Positions 6,734 through 13,607 of a stretch of 18,375 nucleotides of DNA are shown here, piece after piece. Position 1 is the first letter of the stretch; every line of letters starts with the position of its first letter. Where the stretch lies: assembly GCA_938041275.1 (NCBI GenBank), contig CALISH010000054.1, positions 1 to 18,375 of the forward strand. Direction: 5' to 3'. The notes under the pieces were generated by a model. The model saw only the letters and a program-made list of their open reading frames with translations, searched no databases and was not told where the DNA came from. This stretch comes from an uncultured Solobacterium sp. (lineage in GTDB: Bacteria; Bacillota_I; Bacilli_A; Erysipelotrichales; Erysipelotrichaceae). The translations under genes and the position numbers were made by a program.

Positions 6734-9085
6734 TTGGCACAAGAAATTAAAGTAAATACGCTAGATAAATTCAGAGACGATCTGAAACTATATGCTATTT
6801 ATATAGCTAAGCACAGGTCAGTACCTGATTTTAGGGACGGTCTAAAAGATGTACAACGTAAGATTCTATATTCGATGTATGCAGACTTCCCACAAAATAC
6901 AAATAGAACTTTTAAATCTGCAGGTGTCGTTGGTGAGGTAATGAAATCATATCATCCTCATGGCGATAGTGCGATTTATCAATCTATTAAACCAATGGTT
7001 AACTGGTTCGAATGTAATGTGCCGTTAATCAGAAAACAAGGTAACTTTGGTAACTTCCAAGGCGATGGTCCAGCTGCTGCTCGTTATACAGAAGTAGCAT
7101 TAGCTGACTTTGCTAAAGAAGCTTTATTAGATGAATTAGATGGTGTGAATGGTTCTCCAAACATCGTTGACTGGAGTCCGACATTTGATAATAGTAAAGT
7201 AGAGCCTGACTTTTTACCTGCAAAGCTTCCATTGTTATTAATCAATGGTATCTTCGGTATTGCTGTAGGGTTTAGACCAGAAGTTCCACCACATAACTTA
7301 GGTGAAGTTATTGATGCAACTGTTAAGCTATTAGACAACCCTAATGCTCACGTTGTATTGGTTCCTGATCATAATATGCCATGTGATATTATTGAGACAG
7401 ATTTCAAGAAGATTAGTAATAATGGGTTTGGTTCTTATCGTGTACGTGGTCATATCGATATTGGTACTTATGATAAGAAACCTGCATTATTCATTCATAG
7501 TGTACCAAACTCAGTATACTTAGGCACTATTACAGATAATATCGATACATTAGTATCTGAGGGTAAGCTACCACAAATCATCAATAGCTTTGAAAATCAT
7601 ACACCAAATAAGCTAGAGCATATCTTGGTATTAAAACCAGGGTCTGATCCTAACTTTGTTAGAGATACATTGTTTGCTAATACTAGTTTGGAATGCTCTT
7701 ATCGTGTAAACTTGCAAGTACAGTTTAATGGTAATATCCATAAGCTTACTTATAAGCAATACTTACAAGAGTTCTTACAGTTCAGAAAGATTACTAAGTT
7801 ACGTTTGTACTATAATCTTCTACAAAGAGCTAAGACTAAGTTCCATGAACGTGAAGCATACATCACGCTATTGAAGTCTGGTGAAATTGACAAGATTATC
7901 AATATGATTAAGAAGCGTAAAGACCGTGAAGATCAGCCTATTATTGATTATCTTGTAACTAAGTTTAAGATTACTCCATTACAGGCTAAGACAATCATCA
8001 ATACTCAAATCAAGAACCTATCTATGGGTAACTTGAATAGATATATTGAAGAAGCTAAAGAACTTAAAGCTAAGATGGATGAATGCTTAGTTAAGATTCA
8101 TAGTGAAGAAGCTCTCAATGAAGAGATTCGTAATGAGCTACTATATTTCAAGAAGAAGTATGGTGTTCCTAGACGTTGTAGAGTAATCTCCAAAGATGAT
8201 ATCAATAATATCCCTGAGGGTAAATTCAATATCGTAGTTACTGAATCTAATAAGATTAAGAAGTATGGTGTAAATGAACCATTGAATCTTAATCGTGGTG
8301 AACCATGCTCAGCATTTATCTTAAATGCTGACAATAGAGATAGTCTATTGATGTTTGATGGATTCGGTAGAGTATTTAGTATGCCAGTACATAAGATTCC
8401 ATTGACTGGTAAGGGACAAAACGGTACAGATGCATTATCTTTGAATAAGAAGATGACATCTATCGTTACCAATATCATTAGTGAATCTAAAGTAAAAGAA
8501 TTAGCTAAGTCTAAAGCTTATACTATGGTAGTATTAACACAAGCAGGATATATTAAACGTCTTGAATTAGATGACTTCTGTTCAGTAGCATCTGGTGGTC
8601 TTATCTATAGTAAACTAGAGAATGGTGATAAAGTACAATCTATTGTCATTACTCAAAATGGTGATAACCAAATCATTACTTACTCTCATAAGAAAGCATT
8701 ACGTTTTAAAGCAGATGATATTCCAGTATTGAAACGTGCAACTCGTGGTGTTAAAGCTATGAATACTAGTGATAATGTAGATGGTATGTCTGTAGTCTAT
8801 GGTGGTTGTACTAATGCTATTGTAGTAACACATAATGGCTACATCAATAAGATTGATATTAGTGCATTACCTATATCATCTAGAGCTAGAGCCGGTAACA
8901 ATGTAATCAAACTTGGTCGTGGTGATGCTATTAAAGACATCTTGATTGTTAAAGATTCAGATGTAGTTATGATAGAATCAGCCACAGGTAAGGAAGATGT
9001 AGCTGTAAATGCTATTCCATTAGGCTCTTCAATATCCAAAGGTAATAGAGTGGCTAATCTTATCCGTGTAGTAAAAAGAATCTAA
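6734..9085 (+). CDS. gyrA: Type IIA DNA topoisomerase breakage-reunion subunit (GyrA/ParC-like)
   Basis: A 783-residue DNA-cutting subunit that pairs with the GyrB/ParE-like protein at 2426. The start is TTG 6734, chosen because GGAGGG at 6722-6727 is six bases upstream and the protein begins in register with the family. The winged-helix region holds DFRDGLKDVQRKILY at 32-46, HPHGDSAIY at 74-82 and AAARYTE at 114-120, with Y118 as the catalytic tyrosine. The tower and coiled-coil region follows. A C-terminal pinwheel from about 490 has repeated blade motifs such as GYIKRLELDDF, TRGVKAM, ARAGNNVIKL and KGNRVANLI. The canonical GyrA box is not clear: GKGQNGTDAL at 559-568 is the nearest, so this could be a decatenating ParC-like enzyme rather than a supercoiling gyrase. 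The position equivalent to GyrA Asp87 is Q83. The symbol is a family label. Confidence 0.95.
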   Translation: MAQEIKVNTLDKFRDDLKLYAIYIAKHRSVPDFRDGLKDVQRKILYSMYADFPQNTNRTFKSAGVVGEVMKSYHPHGDSAIYQSIKPMVNWFECNVPLIRKQGNFGNFQGDGPAAARYTEVALADFAKEALLDELDGVNGSPNIVDWSPTFDNSKVEPDFLPAKLPLLLINGIFGIAVGFRPEVPPHNLGEVIDATVKLLDNPNAHVVLVPDHNMPCDIIETDFKKISNNGFGSYRVRGHIDIGTYDKKPALFIHSVPNSVYLGTITDNIDTLVSEGKLPQIINSFENHTPNKLEHILVLKPGSDPNFVRDTLFANTSLECSYRVNLQVQFNGNIHKLTYKQYLQEFLQFRKITKLRLYYNLLQRAKTKFHEREAYITLLKSGEIDKIINMIKKRKDREDQPIIDYLVTKFKITPLQAKTIINTQIKNLSMGNLNRYIEEAKELKAKMDECLVKIHSEEALNEEIRNELLYFKKKYGVPRRCRVISKDDINNIPEGKFNIVVTESNKIKKYGVNEPLNLNRGEPCSAFILNADNRDSLLMFDGFGRVFSMPVHKIPLTGKGQNGTDALSLNKKMTSIVTNIISESKVKELAKSKAYTMVVLTQAGYIKRLELDDFCSVASGGLIYSKLENGDKVQSIVITQNGDNQIITYSHKKALRFKADDIPVLKRATRGVKAMNTSDNVDGMSVVYGGCTNAIVVTHNGYINKIDISALPISSRARAGNNVIKLGRGDAIKDILIVKDSDVVMIESATGKEDVAVNAIPLGSSISKGNRVANLIRVVKRI

Positions 9086-9091
9086 TTGTTT

Positions 9092-9127
9092 TATAGGATG
9101 GGTGTAATATCTCATCCTATATTTTTT
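9092..9127 (+). terminator. Intrinsic terminator after the GyrA-like gene
   Basis: TATAGGATG (9092-9100) pairs with CATCCTATA (9113-9121) and is followed by TTTTTT at 9122-9127. The next ribosome binding site begins four bases later, so the terminator is packed tightly between the two genes. Confidence 0.85.
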
Positions 9128-9142
9128 ATCGAGGTAATAAAA

Positions 9143-9760
9143 ATGAAAAAAATGAAACAGAAGAAAGTCATCAAAATATTAGATGATCTTGGTATCATTA
9201 CCGTTACAGAAAATAGTACATATGACGATAAACGTGAATGTATATATGCTGACGTTTATATACTAAATATAAAATATCTTCTAAGCTTAGAGTTTGATGA
9301 TCTAACCAATCTAACTAGTGTAAAATTAGCACCACCAGCAGTAGAAAATCCAACAGCACCAGCATTTATAACTTCTACTGATAGCACTATTAAAGGTATC
9401 AGTACTAAGGCATTTAAAATCTTTCTATCTAAAGTCTTCAGTATTCTTATAAAGCATAAGATCAAGTTGCTTAGTGCTAAAGAAAATAAGTTCTATAAAC
9501 TATTTGATAGAAGAACTTATACTTTATACATTGGCGATGATGGTACTGAACTAAATTGGGAAGCTAGAGCTAAGGATGGTGGTTATATTATATATGCTAA
9601 CCAAGCTGGTTATGGCCAGTATTTATATACTCTATATGGTGCACCAAAACCTAATTCTGGGGATTGTATTGGTCGATCATTAGGTTCTTATGTACATTTA
9701 GATAGTCTTTTAAACGTTATAGTGGATGGTGATGAAAATGAAACAGCAAAATGTAATTGA
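9143..9760 (+). CDS. Hypothetical protein, first of two tandem paralogues
   Basis: A 205-residue protein starting at ATG 9143 behind GAGGTAAT at 9131-9138; an upstream in-frame ATG at 9086 lies across the terminator and has no binding site. The basic N-terminus leads to VIKILDDLGI, then a strand region (YADVYILNIKYLLSLEFDDLTNLTSVKL). A helical KAFKIFLSKVFSILIKHKIKLLS segment follows, and the C-terminal half carries YTLYIGDDG, NWEARAKDGGYIIYANQAGYGQYLYTLYG and HLDSLLN. The same order is found in the next protein, with clear identity in the WEA-x-x-DG-x-Y-I and QAG-x-G-x-Y-x-Y-LY stretches. No known family is recognised and no catalytic motif is obvious. It overlaps the next gene by 23 bases, so the pair is translationally coupled. 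Confidence 0.85.
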   Translation: MKKMKQKKVIKILDDLGIITVTENSTYDDKRECIYADVYILNIKYLLSLEFDDLTNLTSVKLAPPAVENPTAPAFITSTDSTIKGISTKAFKIFLSKVFSILIKHKIKLLSAKENKFYKLFDRRTYTLYIGDDGTELNWEARAKDGGYIIYANQAGYGQYLYTLYGAPKPNSGDCIGRSLGSYVHLDSLLNVIVDGDENETAKCN

Positions 9761-10307
9761 TATCTTGACTACTTATGGTATGCTACACCCAGATGCTAAA
9801 AAAGAGCTAATGGAAAATGTAAAAAGAGAAATTGGTGTAGGTGTCTACATTAGTGGTATATCATACGCTCTTACATTAAACTTTGATAGTGAGAAAAACC
9901 TAACAAAAGTAAAACTAACACCTGAGTTAGATAAAGATGATCCATCATTTGCTATTAATGCTCATATTATGAGTGGTGACTCTATAAGAACCGAAGCATT
10001 CAGCTATCTTATAACAGCAGCTCATAATATAGTATTAAAACATAAGCTATCTTTAAGTAGTGATGAGAATAGACTGTATGCTTATTACTTTAAGAATAAG
10101 GAATACGTACTATATCTAGATGGTAGTGTTAATTATGAATTTGGGTGGGAAGCTATAAGTAGAGATGGTAAGTATTATATATCTGCAAAACAAGCAGGAC
10201 CTGGCGAATATACATACCAGCTATACCTAAACAAAGGACTAGTACCTAGTGCTAGTACTGGAATCTATGAGGCAACTTTTATTGAATTGAATGATTTACT
10301 GTTATAG
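9738..10307 (+). CDS. Hypothetical protein, second of two tandem paralogues
   Basis: A 189-residue protein. ATG 9738 is preferred over in-frame ATGs at 9726 and 9732 because GGTGAT at 9729-9734 then has the right spacing, and because MKQQNVIDIL aligns with MKQKKVIKIL of its neighbour. The shared features are an N-terminal helix, a beta region (VGVYISGISYALTLNFDSEKNLTKVKL), a helix ending in LKHKLSLSS, YVLYLDG, FGWEAISRDGKYYISAKQAGPGEYTYQLYL and a final hydrophobic ELNDLLL. It lacks the longer Ala/Pro-rich insertion seen in the first copy after VKL. The copies have diverged a good deal, so the duplication is not recent. Function is unknown. Confidence 0.85.
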   Translation: MKQQNVIDILTTYGMLHPDAKKELMENVKREIGVGVYISGISYALTLNFDSEKNLTKVKLTPELDKDDPSFAINAHIMSGDSIRTEAFSYLITAAHNIVLKHKLSLSSDENRLYAYYFKNKEYVLYLDGSVNYEFGWEAISRDGKYYISAKQAGPGEYTYQLYLNKGLVPSASTGIYEATFIELNDLLL

Positions 10308-10310
10308 AAA

Positions 10311-10319
10311 TGGTATAAT
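10311..10319 (+). promoter_or_regulatory. Possible extended -10 promoter
   Basis: TGGTATAAT at 10311-10319 is an exact extended -10 element (TGnTATAAT). No convincing -35 box lies 16-18 bases upstream, which extended -10 promoters can tolerate. Transcription would begin near 10326, only about 14 bases before the GTG start of the next gene. Confidence 0.4.
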
Positions 10320-10339
10320 ATAATGCTTTATTAACCCAT

Positions 10340-10705
10340 GTGAAGTCTCTATATGATGAAACTAAAATTAAAAATGCTAATGATGGTGATACTAATTTCT
10401 TAGAAGAGACTTTAGAATACTTAGAATATCTTAAGATATCTACTGATGATGTAATATGTGTTGTCTATGGTGATACATATATGTCTTGGGATGTATTTGC
10501 TAAGAATGCAGACTTTAGATATGAAAGTGGCTTTGGTTTAACTGAAATATCAGATAAGATATTTATATATACTAGAGACTATATTATGTATAGATATGAA
10601 TATGACGGTGCAGAAGAATGGAGAGCTATAAGAACTCTAGCCTCTATCATATCTAAGAAAACACAATTACTTAGTGACGAACCAGTAAACTTTAGAGCTG
10701 ATTAA
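10340..10705 (+). CDS. Small acidic hypothetical protein, GTG start without a ribosome binding site
   Basis: A 121-residue acidic protein read from GTG 10340 to TAA at 10703-10705. No Shine-Dalgarno sequence precedes the GTG (the upstream bases read TTAACCC), and an extended -10 element lies about 20 bases upstream, so the message may be nearly leaderless. An internal ATG at 10481, preceded by GGTGAT at 10469-10474, is an alternative start, but the upstream part (FLEETLEYLEYLKISTDDVICVVYGD) looks like genuine protein. The sequence is rich in Y, D and E, with YTRDYIMYRYEYDGAEEWRAI near residues 74-94. It follows the two paralogues and may belong functionally with them, though no clear homology is visible. 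I do not recognise it. Confidence 0.7.
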   Translation: MKSLYDETKIKNANDGDTNFLEETLEYLEYLKISTDDVICVVYGDTYMSWDVFAKNADFRYESGFGLTEISDKIFIYTRDYIMYRYEYDGAEEWRAIRTLASIISKKTQLLSDEPVNFRAD

Positions 10706-10715
10706 GATTCAAATA

Positions 10716-10752
10716 CAGGTACTGGAAATTCCAGTACCTGTTTATTTTTTTC
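10716..10752 (+). terminator. Strong intrinsic terminator
   Basis: CAGGTACTGG (10716-10725) pairs perfectly with CCAGTACCTG (10731-10740) across AAATT, followed by TTTATTTTTTT. It ends the 9143-10705 unit and marks the left edge of the structured non-coding stretch. Confidence 0.92.
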
Positions 10753-11138
10753 ACATCATACTCTCATTTAACCTAACACTAGTGTAATAGCAGTGACAGC
10801 TGACTATTACAATCTTATCTAGGTTAACGGTAACTAGATTTGATTGTGCACTTCTTATATACCGTATATCATACAGGTGCCAGTATCTTAACAAACGGCC
10901 ATGTTAGATACTTGTTGCAGTGTTTGCAGGTTTATTATTGTTTTCCTTGTTGCAATAATAGACTAAAGTTTCCTCTTAATGATGTGTATAGGGGTAGTCC
11001 ATAACCTACCCCTATCAACATCTTAAGTACGTTTATGTCACTTATGAAATATACTCCTTACTAAATAAAAACACAATATACCCAGTATAGACATTGTCTA
11101 TACTGGGTATTTACTGTTTCGTAAAACTGTTTTTTTTT
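10753..11138 (+). ncRNA. Candidate structured non-coding RNA (series of long hairpins, own terminator)
   Basis: No credible gene fits this 386-base stretch, yet it holds a dense row of stems. TGTAATAG (10783-10790) pairs with CTATTACA (10804-10811), extended inward by CAG/CTG. CAATC, ATCTAG and TTA (10810-10826) pair with TAA, CTAGAT and GATTG (10831-10846) around an ACGG loop. AGTATC and TAACA (10882-10893) pair with TGTTA and GATACT (10902-10912). GTTTATTATTG (10930-10940) pairs with CAATAATAGAC (10953-10963). CTTAA, GATGT and ATAGGGGTAG (10975-10997) pair with CTACCCCTAT, ACATC and TTAAG (11006-11027). It closes with a 15-bp stem, ATACCCAGTATAGAC (11078-11092) with its complement at 11096-11110, and nine T at 11130-11138. 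Bulges and internal loops recur at similar places, as in folded RNAs rather than simple terminators. Phage-borne ornate RNAs such as ROOL and GOLLD are known, but I cannot match this to either. A replication origin is an alternative. Confidence 0.5.
11078..11138 (+). terminator. Long terminator hairpin plus poly-T
   Basis: A perfect 15-bp stem (11078-11092 with 11096-11110) has a three-base loop ATT. AAACA (11069-11073) and TGTTT (11115-11119) can extend it. A nine-T run at 11130-11138 follows after a short spacer. It would end a transcript covering the structured stretch and insulate the following gene. Confidence 0.7.
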
Positions 11139-11143
11139 AATTG

Positions 11144-11154
11144 TATACTATAAT
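11144..11154 (+). promoter_or_regulatory. Possible -10 region (TATACT overlapping TATAAT)
   Basis: TATACT at 11144-11149 overlaps TATAAT at 11149-11154, about 55 bases before the ATG at 11209. No -35 consensus is seen at normal spacing. The heptamer TATACTA recurs upstream of other leading genes (458-464 and 15217-15223). Confidence 0.35.
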
Positions 11155-11208
11155 GGTAATATCATGGTTATATTATATTTATATTAGTTTACATAGGAGG
11201 AATATATC

Positions 11209-11574
11209 ATGAATAGCAATCTACATATCAGTGTTGAAATCGAATCTGTATCTTTGAACTACGATAACTGTGAACGTATATATCGTAATTTAGCCGAAGA
11301 GGCAGATTATGATATTGCTCGTCTTCAAGAAATGAAGAATGAGCTTACATGTAAAGTAGTGGCTAATGTGCTTGGCATCTGGGACTTCCCAGAACATCGT
11401 CTAAATGAAAAAGTCAATAGCGGATGGGCTATCGGCTATTTCAAAAAGAGAATAAACGAAGCATATGGTAGTCTAACATTTTGGGCTACTATAGCTAAAA
11501 AAGATGTTTCCGAAATAGAGTACATTAAAGATAGATTCTTAAAACGCCTAGAAGATGTTTTAATATCTTGCTAA
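11209..11574 (+). CDS. Small hypothetical protein
   Basis: A 121-residue protein starting at ATG 11209 behind a strong AGGAGG at 11195-11200, ending in TAA at 11572-11574. The N-terminal strand (HISVEIESVSLNY) leads into a long helical stretch (CERIYRNLAEEADYDIARLQEMKNELTCKVVANVLGIW), and a second helical region closes the protein. Three cysteines are scattered and do not form a zinc site. There is no membrane segment. It stands alone between the structured non-coding stretch and a bidirectional terminator, facing the minus-strand polymerase genes. The family is not recognised. Confidence 0.8.
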   Translation: MNSNLHISVEIESVSLNYDNCERIYRNLAEEADYDIARLQEMKNELTCKVVANVLGIWDFPEHRLNEKVNSGWAIGYFKKRINEAYGSLTFWATIAKKDVSEIEYIKDRFLKRLEDVLISC

Positions 11575-11621
11575 AAAATAAGGCTAGAGGAATTTCCTCT
11601 AGCCTTAATCTATTTTATTTT
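11573..11621. terminator. Bidirectional intrinsic terminator between convergent genes
   Basis: AAGGCTAGAGGAA (11580-11592) and TTCCTCTAGCCTT (11594-11606) form a perfect inverted repeat. A T-rich run follows on the plus strand (TCTATTTTATTTTTT), and AAAAAA just before the stem provides a U-run for minus-strand transcripts. It therefore serves both the gene ending at 11574 and the minus-strand gene ending at 11622. Confidence 0.9.
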
Positions 11622-12341
11622 TTATTCACGACGGGATATCTTCTTACCACTTAAAGTCAATGGTGTTACGTTACCAATATTAATTAAGTTAGTAGATAGA
11701 TGTGAACCTAGCATATATACATTAAGTAAGTTCTTACTCATAGGATCGCTAGGGTCATCAGGAATATCATCTTGAGAGATATAACCTAACGTGGAGATAG
11801 TATTATACATAGCTTGTTTAGCATCCACAGAATCTGCACGTGCTCTGGATAGTTCTTTAATAGTTGCATCCATACCACTAACTACAAGAGATTCCATTTC
11901 CCTATCAGACGTAATACCATTCTTATCATGAGAAATAAGCATACCTGTTTTATTATCACGCATAGCTATATTAGTAGAGATAGCATTCTTTTTTGTCAAG
12001 AATTGTTTCATACGTTTTAGATGTAAGTACCCAACTAATGCTTCATGAGATGTAGCACCATGACCATTCTCATCTGTATAGATATATGGCATTTCAACTT
12101 TCTCTAAGATAGGTACATCTATTACTTTAGCAGCTTTCTCTACTTGGTCCATAGTTGGTTCAATCTCAAATACACGAGTGATAAATCTAAATGGATATTT
12201 ACCAGATACGAACTTAGTAAACTCTTTATCACTCATTTCTGAGAATATCTTTTTATAATAGTCAGTAACTTTACCAGATGGATCCATAGCTAGCATTACA
12301 TCGAATACTAGCTTTTCAGCTTTCTTTCTTTGTGGTGTCAT
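11622..12341 (-). CDS. RNA polymerase beta subunit C-terminal-like protein (split phage RNAP subunit)
   Basis: A 239-residue protein starting at ATG 12341 (minus strand) behind AGGAGG (12353-12348), which overlaps the stop of the upstream gene, so translation is probably coupled. Residues 77-220 follow the end of bacterial RpoB in order. HGATSHEALVGYLHLKRM at 94-111 matches the segment where RpoB has a Val-Gly-x-Met-Tyr-Met-Leu-Lys-Leu run. DREMES at 146-151 matches the GEMEVW motif. GMDATIKELSRARADSVDAK at 156-175 matches the helix after it, and AMYNTIS, the DDIPDDP linker and MSKNLLNVYMLGSHL at 201-215 match the final helices. The conserved GGKAQFGGQR segment before GEME is replaced. Jumbo phages such as phiKZ and AR9 split beta and beta-prime over several genes, and a short C-terminal beta piece fits that pattern. 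The other subunits must lie outside the window. The assignment is by eye. Confidence 0.65.
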   Translation of the reverse strand: MTPQRKKAEKLVFDVMLAMDPSGKVTDYYKKIFSEMSDKEFTKFVSGKYPFRFITRVFEIEPTMDQVEKAAKVIDVPILEKVEMPYIYTDENGHGATSHEALVGYLHLKRMKQFLTKKNAISTNIAMRDNKTGMLISHDKNGITSDREMESLVVSGMDATIKELSRARADSVDAKQAMYNTISTLGYISQDDIPDDPSDPMSKNLLNVYMLGSHLSTNLINIGNVTPLTLSGKKISRRE

Positions 12342-12351
12342 TTAGTTCCTC

Positions 12352-13539
12352 CTATAGATTAGAGAAGTGAATCATTAAAGCGAAATACATTAAAACGGAA
12401 CGTTGATAACTAGCTTTTGTAGCAGCACGGTTCTTACGTACATGATAACGTCTAGAACCATTCATCAACCACCGTTCTAGGATTTCCTTAGATCTGATTA
12501 CTTCTTTGACTTTACTATTAGGTCTAGGTGCTGTAGTAAATCTTACGAACTCAACACGTTTAACGTCTTTCTTATCTGTGCTTTGGAAGAATAGATAAAC
12601 TAGAAGACTAATGAACTCTTTAACTTCAGTAAGAGACTTAGTATCGTTCTTCAATACCCATTCTATGATAGCTTTGATTTCATCTGTAGATACATTGACA
12701 TCAGCAGCCATCTTACAATAAGAATAGTTTACACCCATAGTACTAATAGCTTGTACAGTCTTATCGATTATACGTTCAGCTAATAGACTATCAGTATCAG
12801 CCAATCTATAGTTGTCTTCACTATAGTCATCACTAGCATAGTTAAGATACTCATTACGATTTTTAAATGCTTCATAATATAGCGTAGCGATATTTTTCAT
12901 AAATGATTTGATACGTGTATGTAATTGCTGTACAATATCTTTGACATCTTCATCATCAAAGTCTTCAAACTTATCTTGATAAGTCTCAGCCCATGTTGTA
13001 GCAATAGAACGTATTGCACCAAATACATTACCTTTGACTTTAAGATCATATTTAGCAGACATCTTATTATTAACTACATAGTCCATTATATGTTTATACT
13101 CTATAGGCTGTACTACTTGGAATGAACCATAATGAATAGATGGATAGAAAGATCCAGAGAATGCTATATTAACCAATGATAGGTCTAGCTCTTTATAGTA
13201 TTTCTTTCTATTCATTAGGAAGAATCTAACTATACATAGCATAGCTATAGTGGTTTCGTCTTTAGCAGCTGCCGGGTTAAAAGACGGAATACTAAAATAG
13301 AAAGTATTCCGTAATTCTCTTTGGATAACTGAACGTTGAATGCCTAGCATTCTAAAGAATTCATCTCTATCATTATCAGTAAAGTAAATACGTCTATATG
13401 GTGCAATAGCATATAAGTCTTCTGCTCTAGCTGCAATGAATTTACTGATGTATTGTTTATATTGTGAAACTCTTCTAGAGATAGCTTGCTCTATCAGAGG
13501 GTATATCTTTTTAAGTATAACTTCATTATCTTGCTTCAT
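12352..13539 (-). CDS. Hypothetical protein in operon with the RNAP beta-like gene
   Basis: A 395-residue protein on the minus strand. Two adjacent ATGs occur; the second (13539) is preferred, six bases after AGGAGG (13551-13546), while the first (13542) is only three bases away. An open extension to 13608 lacks a binding site and covers the divergent spacer. The protein is mostly helical and basic at both ends, with an acidic middle (EDFDDEDVKDIV and DDYSEDNYRLAD). YSYCKMAADVNVSTDEIKAIIEWVL near residues 274-298 looks like a helix-turn-helix-sized unit. The C-terminus is strongly basic (RRYHVRKNRAATK). It precedes the beta-like gene with an 11-base gap. Co-transcription suggests an accessory or specificity factor of the phage polymerase, but no homology to a sigma factor or to known phage specificity subunits is proven here. 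Confidence 0.8.
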   Translation of the reverse strand: MKQDNEVILKKIYPLIEQAISRRVSQYKQYISKFIAARAEDLYAIAPYRRIYFTDNDRDEFFRMLGIQRSVIQRELRNTFYFSIPSFNPAAAKDETTIAMLCIVRFFLMNRKKYYKELDLSLVNIAFSGSFYPSIHYGSFQVVQPIEYKHIMDYVVNNKMSAKYDLKVKGNVFGAIRSIATTWAETYQDKFEDFDDEDVKDIVQQLHTRIKSFMKNIATLYYEAFKNRNEYLNYASDDYSEDNYRLADTDSLLAERIIDKTVQAISTMGVNYSYCKMAADVNVSTDEIKAIIEWVLKNDTKSLTEVKEFISLLVYLFFQSTDKKDVKRVEFVRFTTAPRPNSKVKEVIRSKEILERWLMNGSRRYHVRKNRAATKASYQRSVLMYFALMIHFSNL

Positions 13540-13556
13540 CATTATCCTCCTTGATT

Positions 13557-13589
13557 TTATTAAGATGTTTTCGTGAAACACTTTAATAA
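13557..13589. promoter_or_regulatory. Imperfect palindrome in the divergent spacer
   Basis: TTATTAA (13557-13563) and TGTTT (13566-13570) face AAACA (13576-13580) and TTAATAA (13583-13589) around TCGTG, giving a 33-base near-symmetric element. It fills most of the 68-base gap between the minus-strand operon and the metalloprotease gene, where both promoters must lie. A shared operator or symmetric bidirectional promoter is the likely role. No standard -35/-10 pair is clear. Confidence 0.45.
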
Positions 13590-13607
13590 GCCAAGGAGGA
13601 ATAAGCA

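Noticed and set aside
9086..9142. Upstream ATG of the first tandem paralogue
   Set aside because: It crosses the GyrA-unit terminator and has no binding site, while GAGGTAAT precedes ATG 9143.
10980..11025. Short open frame starting ATGATG within the structured interval
   Set aside because: Only about 15 codons, no binding site, and it lies entirely within a long hairpin.
10753..11138. tRNA or CRISPR array in the hairpin-rich interval
   Set aside because: No cloverleaf with a GTTC-type T-loop or CCA-proximal acceptor stem is found, and there are no regularly spaced direct repeats.
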